Shown: positions 33,769 through 42,359, counted from the stretch's first letter. The stretch: DNA of 64,000 bases from an uncultured Caulobacter sp. (GCA_913776195.1 CAJYMH010000027.1:1-64000); one strand, 5' to 3'. Translations and numbers: made by a program. The notes: a model not told the origin generated them from the letters alone.

Positions 33769-35187
33769 GTGACCGACTCCGACTCCGACGCCGCCACCAA
33801 CGCCTCCGCCTATTCCGTCTCGGAACTCGCCTTCGCGCTCAAGCGGACGCTGGAGGATTCCTATGGCTTCGTGCGCCTGCGCGGCGAACTGTCGAAGGTC
33901 ACCTTTCACTCCAACGGCCACGTCTATCTGACCATCAAGGACGACAAGGCCGCCATCGACGGCGTGGTCTGGAAGGGCAGCGTCCGCAACCTGCAGGTCC
34001 GGCCCGAACAGGGGCTGGAGGTGATCGTCACCGGGCGTATCACCACCTATCCCGCCGGCTCCCGCTATCAGATCGTCATCGAGGGGATGGAGGCCGCCGG
34101 CGTCGGCGCCCTGCTGGCCCAGCTGGAGCGGCTGAAGGCCAAGCTGGCGGGCGAGGGCCTGTTCGAGGCGTCGCGCAAAAGCCCCCTGCCCGCCATGCCC
34201 GCCGTGGTCGGCGTCATCACCAGCCCGACAGGCGCGGTGATCCGCGACATCCTGCACCGCATCCGCGACCGCTGGCCCTGCCGCGTCGTGGTCTGGCCCG
34301 TGGTCGTCCAGGGCGACGCGGCGGCGGCTCAGGTCTGCGCCGCCATCCGCGGCTTCAACGCCCTGCTGCCCGATCAGGACATCCCGCGACCTGACGTGCT
34401 GATCGTCGCGCGCGGCGGCGGCTCGGTAGAGGACCTGTGGCCCTTCAACGACGAGACGCTGGCCCGAACCGCGGCCGAAAGCGCCATTCCGCTGATCTCC
34501 GCAGTGGGACACGAGACCGACACCACCCTGATCGACTTCGTCTCCGACCGCCGCGCGCCGACGCCGACGGCGGCGGCCGAGATGGCGACGCCAGTCCTGT
34601 CCGAGCTGCGCGCGGCCGTCGCCGACTACGAGCGCCGCCTGGCCCGATGCAGCGGACGGGTGCTGGAGGAGCGCCGCAATCGCCTGGCCGCCGCGGCGCG
34701 GGGCCTGCCGCGCCCCATGGACCTGATCGCCCTCGGCCAGCAGCGGTTCGACCACGCCGCCAGCCGCCTGGGCGCCGCCCTCAGCCGTAATGCCGACGCC
34801 CATGAACGCGATCTGGTCCGCGTCGCGTCACGCCTCACCCCCGGCCTGCTGGAACGCCCGCAGGTTATGCAGGCCCGACGCCTGGAGGAATTCTCCGCGC
34901 GTCTGAAGCCCGCGCTCGACCGCAGGATAACGCGGATGGAGCAGGACCTCGCCAACCTAGACAAGCTGCGCCGGTCGCTCGATCCGGACCGGCCGCTGAA
35001 CCTGGGCTTTGCTCGGGTGCATCGAGCCGACGGCTCCCTCGCCCGCTCGGCCAAGGGCCTTTCGGCCGGCGAAGGCGTCACCCTGGTGTTCGGCGACGGC
35101 GAGCGCGGGGCAGTGGTCGATGGAGCACCTTCGGCGCCGAAAGCCAAGGCCAAGCCGCCAGCGGCCGACCAGGGCGATCTGTTCTGA
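33769..35187 (+). CDS. xseA: Exodeoxyribonuclease VII large subunit
   Basis: Large subunit of the single-strand exonuclease used in DNA repair and mismatch processing. It has 472 residues. The N-terminal OB-fold ([20 protein letters not shown], then RLRGELSKV and HVYLTIKDD) precedes the catalytic region with [36 protein letters not shown] and [24 protein letters not shown] coiled-coil C-terminal part follows. GTG 33769 is chosen because homology begins soon after; a TTG at 33727 is also in frame. The small subunit gene xseB is not adjacent. Confidence 0.95.
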   Translation: MTDSDSDAATNASAYSVSELAFALKRTLEDSYGFVRLRGELSKVTFHSNGHVYLTIKDDKAAIDGVVWKGSVRNLQVRPEQGLEVIVTGRITTYPAGSRYQIVIEGMEAAGVGALLAQLERLKAKLAGEGLFEASRKSPLPAMPAVVGVITSPTGAVIRDILHRIRDRWPCRVVVWPVVVQGDAAAAQVCAAIRGFNALLPDQDIPRPDVLIVARGGGSVEDLWPFNDETLARTAAESAIPLISAVGHETDTTLIDFVSDRRAPTPTAAAEMATPVLSELRAAVADYERRLARCSGRVLEERRNRLAAAARGLPRPMDLIALGQQRFDHAASRLGAALSRNADAHERDLVRVASRLTPGLLERPQVMQARRLEEFSARLKPALDRRITRMEQDLANLDKLRRSLDPDRPLNLGFARVHRADGSLARSAKGLSAGEGVTLVFGDGERGAVVDGAPSAPKAKAKPPAADQGDLF

Positions 35188-35231
35188 CGCCCACCTGTTC
35201 TTGAGCCGCCGGATGACTTAAATAGAAGACC

Positions 35232-35447
35232 ATGAACGCTTACGATCGCCAGATGGGCTCAGACGCCGCCGTCCTGCACTACGGTGACGGCGAATTCGCC
35301 ATCATCAAGCCGGGCCGCTACGTGGTCTGCGCCGTCAGCGGCAAGAAGGTCCCGCTGCAGGCCCTGCGCTACTGGAGCCCGGAGCTTCAGGAAGCCTATG
35401 CCGGACCGTCCGAGGCGCTGAAGCGCTGGCAGGAAACCCGCTCCTGA
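35232..35447 (+). CDS. DUF2093 family protein
   Basis: A 71-residue protein of the alphaproteobacterial DUF2093 family, recognised from VLHYGDGEFAIIKPGRYVVCAVSG and LQALRYWSPELQEAYAGP. The function is unknown. It follows xseA by 44 bases, the usual location of this family in related genomes. Its stop codon TGA is embedded in the CTGA that appears to start the M23 peptidase gene, so the two are translationally linked. Confidence 0.88.
   Translation: MNAYDRQMGSDAAVLHYGDGEFAIIKPGRYVVCAVSGKKVPLQALRYWSPELQEAYAGPSEALKRWQETRS
35431..35447 (+). promoter_or_regulatory. Ribosome site and CTG start junction
   Basis: AGGAAA (35431-35436) lies 7 bases before CTG 35444. The CTG overlaps the DUF2093 stop (CTGA). 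No ATG, GTG or TTG in this frame would include the signal peptide that follows, which makes CTG the best start. Confidence 0.55.
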
Positions 35448-36271
35448 ACCGTCGCGGCCTGCTGACCGGCGCGCTCGCCGCCGCCGCGACGCCGGCCTTC
35501 GCCGCCGCACTGCCCCTCGCCCTCATCGGCCGGCCGCGACAGGGTGGTTATATGATCGGCCAGACCACGCCTCGCGCGACCGTCAGCCTGGATGGCGTCG
35601 AGGTGGCCAAAGCCTCCCGCGCGGGCCACTTCTTCATCGGCTTCGACCGCGACGCGTCGTCGGACACTCTGCTGAGCGTTGCTCAGAACGGCGAGACCAT
35701 CACGCACCGCATCGCCGTCTCGCCCGGCGACTTCGACATTCAGCGCATCGACGGTCTGCCTGTCGATCAGGTGTCGCCCCAAGACCCCATCCTGCTGGCC
35801 CGCATCAGCGAGGAAGCCAAGCGAAAGGCGGTGGGTTTCGCCAGCCTCAACGACGATGACAGCTTCCACAACGGCTTTCGCCCGCCCCTGCCGACCTGGC
35901 GGCTGTCCGGCCGTTTCGGTGGCCAGCGCATCCTGAACGGGCGCCCCAATCGCCCGCACTACGGCGCCGATCTGGCGGCGCCGACGGGAACGCCGGTCAT
36001 GGCGCCCGCCCCCGGCGTGATCAGCTTCGCCGAGATGGGCCTGCATTTCGAAGGCGGGCTGATCCTGATCGACCATGGACAAGGGGTGGTCAGCGCCTAT
36101 CTGCACCTGTCGCGCATCGACGTGCGCGCCGGGGATCACGTCCGCGCCGGTCAGGTCATCGCCGCCGTGGGCCAGGAAGGCCGAGCCACCGGGCCCCACC
36201 TGTGCTGGAGATTGAAGTGGCGCGGGCGAAATCTGGACCCCATGCTCCTGCTACGAAACGTCTCATTGTGA
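35444..36271 (+). CDS. M23 family metallopeptidase, probable CTG start
   Basis: Exported peptidoglycan endopeptidase-like protein of 275 residues if started at CTG 35444. The N-terminus LNRRGLLTGALAAAATPAFA is a Tat-like signal peptide. The LytM/M23 domain starts near residue 165 with HYGADLAAPTGTPVMAPAPG (zinc ligands His and Asp). It ends with TGPHLCWRLKW, where the usual His-x-His is His-Leu-Cys, so the last zinc ligand is replaced by Cys. The first ATG, 35552, would remove the signal peptide. The gene follows DUF2093 and xseA. Its cell-wall target is inferred from the family. Confidence 0.85.
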   Translation: MNRRGLLTGALAAAATPAFAAALPLALIGRPRQGGYMIGQTTPRATVSLDGVEVAKASRAGHFFIGFDRDASSDTLLSVAQNGETITHRIAVSPGDFDIQRIDGLPVDQVSPQDPILLARISEEAKRKAVGFASLNDDDSFHNGFRPPLPTWRLSGRFGGQRILNGRPNRPHYGADLAAPTGTPVMAPAPGVISFAEMGLHFEGGLILIDHGQGVVSAYLHLSRIDVRAGDHVRAGQVIAAVGQEGRATGPHLCWRLKWRGRNLDPMLLLRNVSL

Positions 36272-36360
36272 GTCGGGGCTAAACAAGCTTCACCACGGGC
36301 GCTTTCTATTTGCGGTAGCACGCGCTATCCGCCCCTTGAGTAACGTGGGGATGTGAGTCG

Positions 36361-36873
36361 ATGTCCGCCGACCTTTCGGCGCTGCGCCTTCTTCTGGTTG
36401 ATGACAACCAGCACATGCGGTCGATCGTCCGGCAGCTGTTCAAAGGCGTCGGACTTCATGACATCAGGGAAGCGTCCAACGGGGCGGAGGCTCTGCAGAT
36501 TCTTCGCGGCTGGACACCTGACTTCGCCATCGTCGATTACCAGATGGAGCCGTTGGACGGCGTGCAGTTCACCGAGCTGGTCCGCAAGTCGCCCGACAGC
36601 AAGGTCCCTTACCTGCCGATCATCATGCTGACCGCCTATGCCGACAAACGGCGGGTGTTCGAGGCTCGCGACGCCGGCGTGAACGAGGTCGTGGTCAAGC
36701 CGATCACCGCCAGCCAGCTGTTCAGCCGCATGAACGCGGTCATCTACAAGCCGCGTCCCTTCGTGCGGGTTCCGGACGACGGCTATTTCGGGCCGGAGCG
36801 ACGGCGGATCAGCGATCCCGACTACGACGGGCCAAAGCGCCGCGCCGAGGAACAGGGCTCGGTCGAAATCTAG
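36361..36873 (+). CDS. CheY-like single-domain response regulator with Arg-rich tail
   Basis: Receiver-domain protein of 170 residues. Phosphorylation-site residues are all present: Asp14-Asp15, Asp59 (FAIVDYQM), Thr91 and Lys113 (VVVKPIT). There is no DNA-binding or enzyme output domain. A tail of about 45 residues follows, with FGPERRRISD and DGPKRRAEEQ, a basic motif pair often seen in alphaproteobacterial CheY-like proteins. The output could be protein-protein interaction, or nucleotide binding as in the Arg-rich Cle proteins of Caulobacter; that comparison is speculative. Its stop overlaps the convergent acyltransferase stop. Confidence 0.88.
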   Translation: MSADLSALRLLLVDDNQHMRSIVRQLFKGVGLHDIREASNGAEALQILRGWTPDFAIVDYQMEPLDGVQFTELVRKSPDSKVPYLPIIMLTAYADKRRVFEARDAGVNEVVVKPITASQLFSRMNAVIYKPRPFVRVPDDGYFGPERRRISDPDYDGPKRRAEEQGSVEI

Positions 36874-37793
36874 GCTTCAGCTTTCAGGCTGTCATAGGCC
36901 TCCGCGGACCAGCGCTTGTGCACCCAGAACCATTCGTGCGGCCGCTTGCGGATCTGCGCCTCGACCATGGCGTTGATGCGCTTCACGCCCGCTTCAATGT
37001 CGGCGGTGCGGTCGTCGGTATGCTCAAGCGTGATGGGGTCGTGGACGACAGCCCTGAACCGCGCGCCGCGCGTGCGCTCCACCGTCATGGGCTGCAGGAC
37101 GGTCCCGAACCGCAGGGCCAGGCGCGTCGGCCCTGGCGCCGTGTGGGCGAGATGGCCGAAGAACGGCGCAGGGACCCCGCCGTTGAACTTCTGGTCGTTC
37201 ATCAGGGCCACGGACTGCCCGGTCTTCAGCGCCGCCAGCAACTCCTTGGCGCCGTCTCCGCCCTTGGGCGCGAACAAACGTACGCCGTAGCGGAACCGGC
37301 TCTTGCGGATGCGAGCATCCACATAGGGATTGTTGGCCGCGCGATAGGTGATCTGGCAGTCGACGCCCGACTGCACGATGGCCGCGGGCATCACCTCCCA
37401 GTTGGAGAAGTGGCCGCTGATGAACACCACAGGCTCCCGGTCCGCCGCGATCCGCGCCAGGCGTTCGGCGTTTTCGATCTCCACCCGGTGGGGCGACAGG
37501 ATGATGCGGTCCATGATTGGGAACTCGGCGAAGGTGCGTCCCACCTCATCCCACTGCTTCTTCAGGATATCCGCCCGCCAGGCCTCGTCCTTCTCGGGAA
37601 AGGCCAGACGAAGATTACGGTCCGCTGTCTTGTGCGCGCCGGTCAACGGCCCCAGCGTCCGGGTCAGCGCTCCGCCAAAGGCCGACGCCCAGTCCACCGG
37701 CAGAAGCCGCATCGCGGCGGTGAAGGCGTCAAAGGCGAAGGCCTCCAGCCTCCAGGCCAGGTCCTGCGCGAAACGGGGACGGGTGTCCGACAT
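36870..37793 (-). CDS. Lipid A biosynthesis lauroyl/myristoyl acyltransferase family (LpxL/HtrB-like)
   Basis: Inner-membrane acyltransferase of 307 residues that likely transfers a secondary acyl chain to lipid A or another lipid. The catalytic HX4E motif is in SGHFSNWEV near residue 127. Further family blocks are TYRAANNPYVDARIRKSR, LMNDQKFNGGVPAPFFG near residue 197, and the C-terminal RKRPHEWFWVHKRW. The N-terminal amphipathic helix AAMRLLPVDWASAFGGALTR would bind the membrane. The gene stands alone. LpxL and LpxM type activity cannot be separated from sequence. Confidence 0.9.
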   Translation of the reverse strand: MSDTRPRFAQDLAWRLEAFAFDAFTAAMRLLPVDWASAFGGALTRTLGPLTGAHKTADRNLRLAFPEKDEAWRADILKKQWDEVGRTFAEFPIMDRIILSPHRVEIENAERLARIAADREPVVFISGHFSNWEVMPAAIVQSGVDCQITYRAANNPYVDARIRKSRFRYGVRLFAPKGGDGAKELLAALKTGQSVALMNDQKFNGGVPAPFFGHLAHTAPGPTRLALRFGTVLQPMTVERTRGARFRAVVHDPITLEHTDDRTADIEAGVKRINAMVEAQIRKRPHEWFWVHKRWSAEAYDSLKAEA

Positions 37794-37928
37794 GCCTGTT
37801 TTCTAGGCCGCTTTCGGCTTTCTGGGCAACGGGCTTGGCTTGTCGTTAATACGGCACGTCCCTTGCGGATATTGGTGTGGAGCGTGCCAGATCGGGACGC
37901 TCGGGGATCAACAGCTAGGGACTGTTCC

Positions 37929-38192
37929 ATGCCCATGAGCAACGATATCGACCTGCATTTGGGCAAGCGCCTGCGCAGCCGCCGCCGCATCCTGGGCCTG
38001 ACCCAGCAGCAGCTCGCGGGCGCCTGCGGAGTGCGCTTCCAGCAGATCCAGAAGTACGAGTGCGGCGCCAACCGCATCTCGGCCGCGCGCCTGTGGCGGA
38101 TCTCCGAGGCGCTGCAGGTGCCGGTCGGCTACTTCTATGACGGGCTGGAGCAGCCGCGCACCAAACAACACTCGATGGCTGTCGCGGCTTAA
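37929..38192 (+). CDS. XRE family transcriptional regulator
   Basis: An 87-residue regulator dominated by a helix-turn-helix: LRSRRRILGLTQQQLAGACG then VRFQQIQKYECGANRISAARL and SEALQVPVGYFYDGL. This form, with RFQQIQKYE..., is widespread in alphaproteobacteria, where relatives control motility, attachment or symbiosis genes. ATG 37929 is followed by a second in-frame ATG at 37935. No operator-like repeat is obvious in the 135-base upstream region. The gene is divergent from the acyltransferase. Targets are unknown. Confidence 0.88.
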   Translation: MPMSNDIDLHLGKRLRSRRRILGLTQQQLAGACGVRFQQIQKYECGANRISAARLWRISEALQVPVGYFYDGLEQPRTKQHSMAVAA

Positions 38193-38240
38193 GCGTCGGG
38201 CGTCCTTCCATGGCGGCGCGGCATCGGATAAGCCGACGCC

Positions 38241-39059
38241 ATGCTGCCTACTGATCGTCTCGCCGACCTCGACGCCTTCCTCATCGCGCTGAACCGCGCC
38301 TCCGGGGAAGCCATTCTCCCACTGTTTCGAGCCGATCACGGCCTGGAAGACAAGGGCAAGGCCGGCGCCTTCGATCCTGTCACGGAGGCGGATCGCGGCG
38401 CGGAGGCGGCGATCCGCAAGCTGATCGCCGAGCATTATCCGGAGCACGGCGTCATCGGCGAAGAGTACGGCGAGGACCGGCCTGACGCCGAGTTCGTCTG
38501 GGTCCTGGACCCCATCGACGGCACCCGCGCCTTCATTTCCGGCTTGCCCCTGTGGACCACCCTGATCGGGCTACGCTGGAACGGCGCGCCGGTGCTCGGC
38601 TCCGTGGGCCAACCTTATCTGGACGAAATCTTCATCGGCTCGGCCGCCGGATCGCGTCTCGTCTCACGCGGCGCAAGCCAGCCCCTGCAAGTCCGCGCCT
38701 GTCCCGACCTGGCACAGGCGGTGATCTCCACCACCGATCCGCAAGCCTGCTTCGACAGCCCGGAAAGGGCCGTGTGGGACGACGTGCGCGCCGTCACGCG
38801 CCTCGCCCGCCTGGGTTGCGACGCTTACGCCTACGCTATGGTCGCCATGGGGAAAATGGATATGGTCATCGAGGCTGGGCTTAAAGCCTGGGACGTCGAG
38901 GCCGCCATTCCCTTGATCGCCGGTGCTGGCGGCGTCACCACCGACTGGCGCGGCGACGAAATCGGCAAGAACGGCGGCCAGATGCTGATCGTCGGCGACA
39001 AGGCCCTGGTTGATCCGACGCTCGAGCTGCTGGCCCCAGCGGCGAAGGCCCAGCCCTAG
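38241..39059 (+). CDS. hisN: Inositol monophosphatase family protein, probable histidinol-phosphatase
   Basis: Mg-dependent sugar/alcohol phosphatase of 272 residues. The metal-site motifs are DPVTEADRGAEAAIR near residue 45, GEEYGE (74-79), WVLDPIDGTRAFISGLP near residue 91, and GLKAWDVEAAIPLIAGAGG near residue 213. The GTRAFI form, with a lone Arg after DGT, is typical of the HisN-type histidinol-phosphatases of alphaproteobacteria and actinobacteria. CysQ or SuhB activity is the alternative. No other his genes are adjacent. The stop overlaps the convergent hydrolase gene. Confidence 0.85.
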   Translation: MLPTDRLADLDAFLIALNRASGEAILPLFRADHGLEDKGKAGAFDPVTEADRGAEAAIRKLIAEHYPEHGVIGEEYGEDRPDAEFVWVLDPIDGTRAFISGLPLWTTLIGLRWNGAPVLGSVGQPYLDEIFIGSAAGSRLVSRGASQPLQVRACPDLAQAVISTTDPQACFDSPERAVWDDVRAVTRLARLGCDAYAYAMVAMGKMDMVIEAGLKAWDVEAAIPLIAGAGGVTTDWRGDEIGKNGGQMLIVGDKALVDPTLELLAPAAKAQP

Positions 39060-40006
39060 AGCGCGGCGGCCACGGCGTCGAACTCGCGCCAGAAGACGGC
39101 GCGCTTGTCGTCCGTCTCCATCAGGATCTCGTGGTAGCTGCCGGCGACCTCGATGAACCTGCCCTTGGGCAGACGCCCAGCCACCATCTTGGCGTCGGGA
39201 TTCCACACCAGCTTCTCTTCGCTGGCCGACAGGATGACGACCGGGATCGTCACCTTCTCCAGCCGCCCCGGCGCCCGCATCGAGGCGAAGGCCGACAGGG
39301 CGAAATCGACCCAGCCCCAGGTGACCCCGCCCAGGTCCAGGTCAGGATTGGCGGCCAGCTGCTTCATCCAGGTGTCGTAGCGGCCCTTATCATGGGTCAG
39401 CACCTGCCCCTCGAAAGGCGCCGCGCCGCCGCCGCCCTTGCCAGCGGCCTCCGGCATATAGACCCCGCCCCGCCCGATCAGGTTCTGAAATCCCGCCATG
39501 GCGCGCACGGCCCAAAACGGGCGTCCGCCCAGAGGCAGGCCGAGCATCGGCGCGGACAGCACCGCTGCGCTGAACCGCGTCTCGCCCCGCGTCAGCGCCA
39601 GCATGGTCAGGCATCCGCCCATGGAGTGCGCCATGGCGATCCAGGGCTTCGGTAGGCGGCTCTCGAACTGCGCCAGCAGAGCCTGATAGTCGGTCATGAA
39701 ATCGGCGTGGCCCGCCGCATGGCCTTTCAGGCGATCCGGCAGCAGGCGCTGCGACAGCCCCTGCCCGCGCCAGTCATGGGCCAGGACGGTGAAGCCGCGC
39801 CCGGTCAGGTCACGGATGACCTCGTAGTATTTCTCGATCGGCTCGGTGCGGCCGCCGCTCAGGACGACCGAACCCTTCGGCGAACCGGTCGCCGGAAACA
39901 GAGCGGCGCGAAGGGTCGCCCCCTTCGCGCCGGTGAACCATTCAGCTTGTCCGCCCGCGGGCACGGGCGCCTCGGCGAGGTCGAGCAGAGGCGCCGGCCG
40001 CATCAA
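39056..40006 (-). CDS. Alpha/beta hydrolase, monoacylglycerol lipase/lysophospholipase-like
   Basis: Serine hydrolase of 316 residues in the Hydrolase_4 (PldB-like) group. The nucleophile elbow is AHSMGG near residue 127. The upstream block is FTVLAHDWRGQGLSQRLLPD and a late histidine block is VAGSYHEILMETD, completing a Ser-Asp-His triad. There is no signal peptide, so it is probably cytoplasmic or membrane-peripheral. It is placed just upstream of the SCP2 gene's stop on the same strand (5-base gap), suggesting joint lipid-related expression with that protein. Confidence 0.88.
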   Translation of the reverse strand: MMRPAPLLDLAEAPVPAGGQAEWFTGAKGATLRAALFPATGSPKGSVVLSGGRTEPIEKYYEVIRDLTGRGFTVLAHDWRGQGLSQRLLPDRLKGHAAGHADFMTDYQALLAQFESRLPKPWIAMAHSMGGCLTMLALTRGETRFSAAVLSAPMLGLPLGGRPFWAVRAMAGFQNLIGRGGVYMPEAAGKGGGGAAPFEGQVLTHDKGRYDTWMKQLAANPDLDLGGVTWGWVDFALSAFASMRAPGRLEKVTIPVVILSASEEKLVWNPDAKMVAGRLPKGRFIEVAGSYHEILMETDDKRAVFWREFDAVAAAL

Positions 40007-40011
40007 GGCGA

Positions 40012-40317
40012 TCAGGCCTTGCTGAACAGGGCCTGCAGCTTCGGCTGCAGCGACATGGCCAGACCCATGTCCGACAGCTTCAGACGGCCGCTCATGAACG
40101 CCATAGTGGCGTCCAGCTGGCCCTGGCTCATGGCGATCAGGTCAGCCAGGCTGAGGGTCATGGTCAGGTCAGCCGGCTTGTCTTCGTTGCTGACTTCGCC
40201 GCCGTCGATATGGATGAAACCGTCGCCCTTCAGGTCGAACTTCAGGCTCTTGCCAAGGCCCGAGTCATCGCCCACGGCGCCTTTGATCTTGTCGGTGACT
40301 TCCTGCAGCGTGGCCAT
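40012..40317 (-). CDS. SCP2 sterol-binding domain protein
   Basis: A 101-residue single SCP2 domain (about residues 5-98): DLKGDGFIHIDGGEVSN, ADLTMTLSLADLIAMSQGQLD and FMSGRLKLSDMGLAMSLQPKL. These domains bind lipids or acyl-CoA in a hydrophobic tunnel. It is upstream of and close to a lysophospholipase-like gene on the same strand, which fits a role in lipid handling. It has no partner domain and no signal peptide. Confidence 0.92.
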   Translation of the reverse strand: MATLQEVTDKIKGAVGDDSGLGKSLKFDLKGDGFIHIDGGEVSNEDKPADLTMTLSLADLIAMSQGQLDATMAFMSGRLKLSDMGLAMSLQPKLQALFSKA

Positions 40318-40397
40318 GCGACGCGCTCCCTTAGTTGAAATTGGCGGCCACCTTGGCCGGTGATCGACGACAAGTAAACAACGCTCAGACGTTGACG

Positions 40398-41291
40398 TTA
40401 CGACGGTTTGACGAATTTCAGCGTCATGCGGTCGCTTTCTCCGATCGCGTCGTACTTGCTGTGGTCAAAGCCTGCCTCGGCAGGCTCTCCACGCGGCGCC
40501 GACAGCCGCGTCGGCGGCAGGGTCCACACACCGAAGGGATGGTCGCGAGTGTCCTTAGGGTTTGCGTTGATCTCGCTCGCCTCGGCCAAGGTGAAGCCCG
40601 CCTCCTTGGCCAACTGCATGACATAGGCTTGCTGAACATAGCCGTCGGCGGCCAGGGCCTCCTGCACCCCGCCCGGATCGGCGCGATGCTCCTCCACCCC
40701 CAGCACGCCGCCTGGCTTGAGAGCGGCGAAGGCGTCGCGGAAGGCTTTCTCGGCCACGCCCGCCGCCATCCAGTTGTGGATGTTGCGCAGAAACAGCACC
40801 AGGTCAGCGCCGCCGGCCGGAGCCACCGGTCCGCTGGTCGGGCCGAAGGCGGTGACCTCAACCTTTCCATAGACGCGGGGCCGCGCCGCGAGCTTGTTGC
40901 GGAAGGCCTGGACGATCTCGCCCGCCGTCGGGTCATTGGGGTTGTCGGTCTGCAGGTGCGCGGCGTAGAGCCGCCCGCCCGTGCTGTTCAGGTAAGGGGC
41001 CAGGATGTCGGTATACCAACCGGCCCCCGGCCAGAACTCGACGACGGTGATCCCTGGGCGCAGCCCCCAGAACTCCAGGCTCTGGCGCGGATGACGCCAG
41101 GGATCACGCGCCTTGTCGGTTTGCGGGCGCCAATCGCCGGCGATGGCGGCGGCCAGGGCGTCGGACGCCTTGGCCTTGGCCGGCGCCGAAGCGGCTGGCT
41201 TGTCTTCCGCCTTCTTTCCGCAGCCGGCGAGGACTAGCCCCGCCGAACCCAGCAGAAGACCTCGTCGCGACCAGTCGCCCACCGCCACCAT
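40398..41291 (-). CDS. Exported class I methyltransferase-like protein (copy 2)
   Basis: A 297-residue protein with a twin-arginine/lipoprotein-type N-terminus (SRRGLLLGSAGLVLAGCG, Cys24). The methyltransferase-like domain shows VVEFWPGAGWYTDILAPYL (motif I), DLVLFLRNIHNWM (motif IV position) and ALKPGGVLGVEEHRA. It belongs to the COG4798-type 'predicted methyltransferase' group. About 55% of residues match the next gene, to which it is joined by a TGATG overlap. A SAM-dependent enzyme outside the cytoplasm would lack SAM, so it may have another function or be folded with cofactor before Tat export. Confidence 0.8.
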   Translation of the reverse strand: MVAVGDWSRRGLLLGSAGLVLAGCGKKAEDKPAASAPAKAKASDALAAAIAGDWRPQTDKARDPWRHPRQSLEFWGLRPGITVVEFWPGAGWYTDILAPYLNSTGGRLYAAHLQTDNPNDPTAGEIVQAFRNKLAARPRVYGKVEVTAFGPTSGPVAPAGGADLVLFLRNIHNWMAAGVAEKAFRDAFAALKPGGVLGVEEHRADPGGVQEALAADGYVQQAYVMQLAKEAGFTLAEASEINANPKDTRDHPFGVWTLPPTRLSAPRGEPAEAGFDHSKYDAIGESDRMTLKFVKPS

Positions 41292-42133
41292 CAGGCCGGC
41301 TTCTTGAAGCGCAGGGTCATGCGGTCGCTTTCGCCGATGGCGTCATACTTGGCGCGATCAAAGTCGGCCGCCGGCTGCTGACCCGACGCTGCGCTCTGGC
41401 GCACGGGCGGCAGTGTCCAGACGCCGAAGGGGTGATCCTTGGTGTCCTTCGGGTTGGCGTTGATCTCCGACTGTCCGTCCAGCTTGAAGCCGGCCTTCTC
41501 GGCCAGGGCGATCACGGTGGCGGTCGACAGGTAGCCGTCGGTGCCGCCGCCAGCCTGCGGCTTCGGATCGGCGCGATGATCCTCGACGGCCAGCAGGCCG
41601 CCCGGCTTCAGCACGGCGAAGAAGTCGGCGAAGATCTTGTCGGCGACGCCAGCGGCGGTCCAATTGTGAACGTTGCGGGCGGTCAGAACGAGATCGGCGG
41701 AGTTCGGCGCGCCCAGCGGCTTGGACACGGCGCCGAAGTTCACGAACTTGATCGCGCCCCACTTGGCCTGGTCGGCGTACTTGGCCTCGAAATCAGCGCG
41801 AGCCTTGCGGGCGCCTTCGGTGACCTTCGGGTTATCAAGGTCGGTCACGCCGGCGACGTAATGGCCGCCGGTCGCCTTGGCGTAGGGAGCCAGGATCTCC
41901 AGCCAGTAGCCGCCGCCCGGCGACACCTCGATCACCGTCTGCTTGGGCTTCAGCCCCCAGAAGGTCAGGCTTTCGACGGGATGGCGATGCGGATCGCGCG
42001 CCACATTGGCGGGCGCCCGGTTCGGGCTGGCCACGGCGGCGGTCAGGGCTGCGTCGGCGGCGAAGGCGGCCGGAGCCGCGATCAGGGCCGCGGCGGCGAA
42101 GCCGGCGGCGATAGCGAGGCGTCGAGTGGTCAT
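41291..42133 (-). CDS. Exported class I methyltransferase-like protein (copy 1)
   Basis: A 280-residue paralogue of the downstream product with a Sec- or Tat-type signal peptide (TTRRLAIAAGFAAAALIAAPAAFA). Motif I reads VIEVSPGGGYWLEILAPYA, followed by DLVLTARNVHNWTAAG and LKPGGLLAVEDHRADP. The C-terminal block KDHPFGVWTLPP and the tail YDAIGESDRMTLRF are shared with the downstream protein. It is the first gene of a two-gene operon made by tandem duplication. The substrate is unknown. Confidence 0.8.
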   Translation of the reverse strand: MTTRRLAIAAGFAAAALIAAPAAFAADAALTAAVASPNRAPANVARDPHRHPVESLTFWGLKPKQTVIEVSPGGGYWLEILAPYAKATGGHYVAGVTDLDNPKVTEGARKARADFEAKYADQAKWGAIKFVNFGAVSKPLGAPNSADLVLTARNVHNWTAAGVADKIFADFFAVLKPGGLLAVEDHRADPKPQAGGGTDGYLSTATVIALAEKAGFKLDGQSEINANPKDTKDHPFGVWTLPPVRQSAASGQQPAADFDRAKYDAIGESDRMTLRFKKPA

Positions 42134-42218
42134 GGTGGAGCTCCTGGGTGTTTTTCGTTGGAGCGGAGCCTTACGGGCGGAGCGTGACCGATCAAGGGCG
42201 AATCTTGCGGATTCGACC

Positions 42219-42247
42219 CCTTGAAGCGATTTCGCACGATCCTAACT
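42219..42247 (+). promoter_or_regulatory. Candidate RpoH-type promoter for hsp20
   Basis: CCTTGAA (42219-42225) followed after 16 bases by CTAACT (42242-42247) resembles alphaproteobacterial sigma-32 promoters (CTTGAA with a C-rich -10). It lies about 112 bases before hsp20, leaving a leader long enough for an RNA thermometer. Confidence 0.35.
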
Positions 42248-42331
42248 GATACTCCGAAGGCGCCGATGTCGGGCCTTCACGGACTTGCAGGCGGGGCCGA
42301 TCCGGGCCGCCGAAAAGTCCGACAACCGCAA

Positions 42332-42351
42332 CCTTGCTTACGCAAAGAAGG
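42332..42351 (+). promoter_or_regulatory. ROSE-like RNA thermometer hairpin over the hsp20 ribosome site
   Basis: CCTTGCTT (42332-42339) pairs with AAGAAGG (42345-42351) with a single bulged G (42336) and a 5-base loop. The AAGGA ribosome site (42348-42352), 7 bases before ATG 42360, is thereby hidden. The TTGCT opposite the ribosome site with an unpaired G is the hallmark of ROSE thermometers of small heat-shock genes. A GGCGG/CCGCC hairpin lies just upstream. Confidence 0.6.
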
Positions 42352-42359
42352 ATGTGACC

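Noticed and set aside
36918..37928. Long upstream extension of the XRE regulator
   Set aside because: The extra sequence is the antisense of the LpxL-like acyltransferase gene. The helix-turn-helix protein is complete from 37929.
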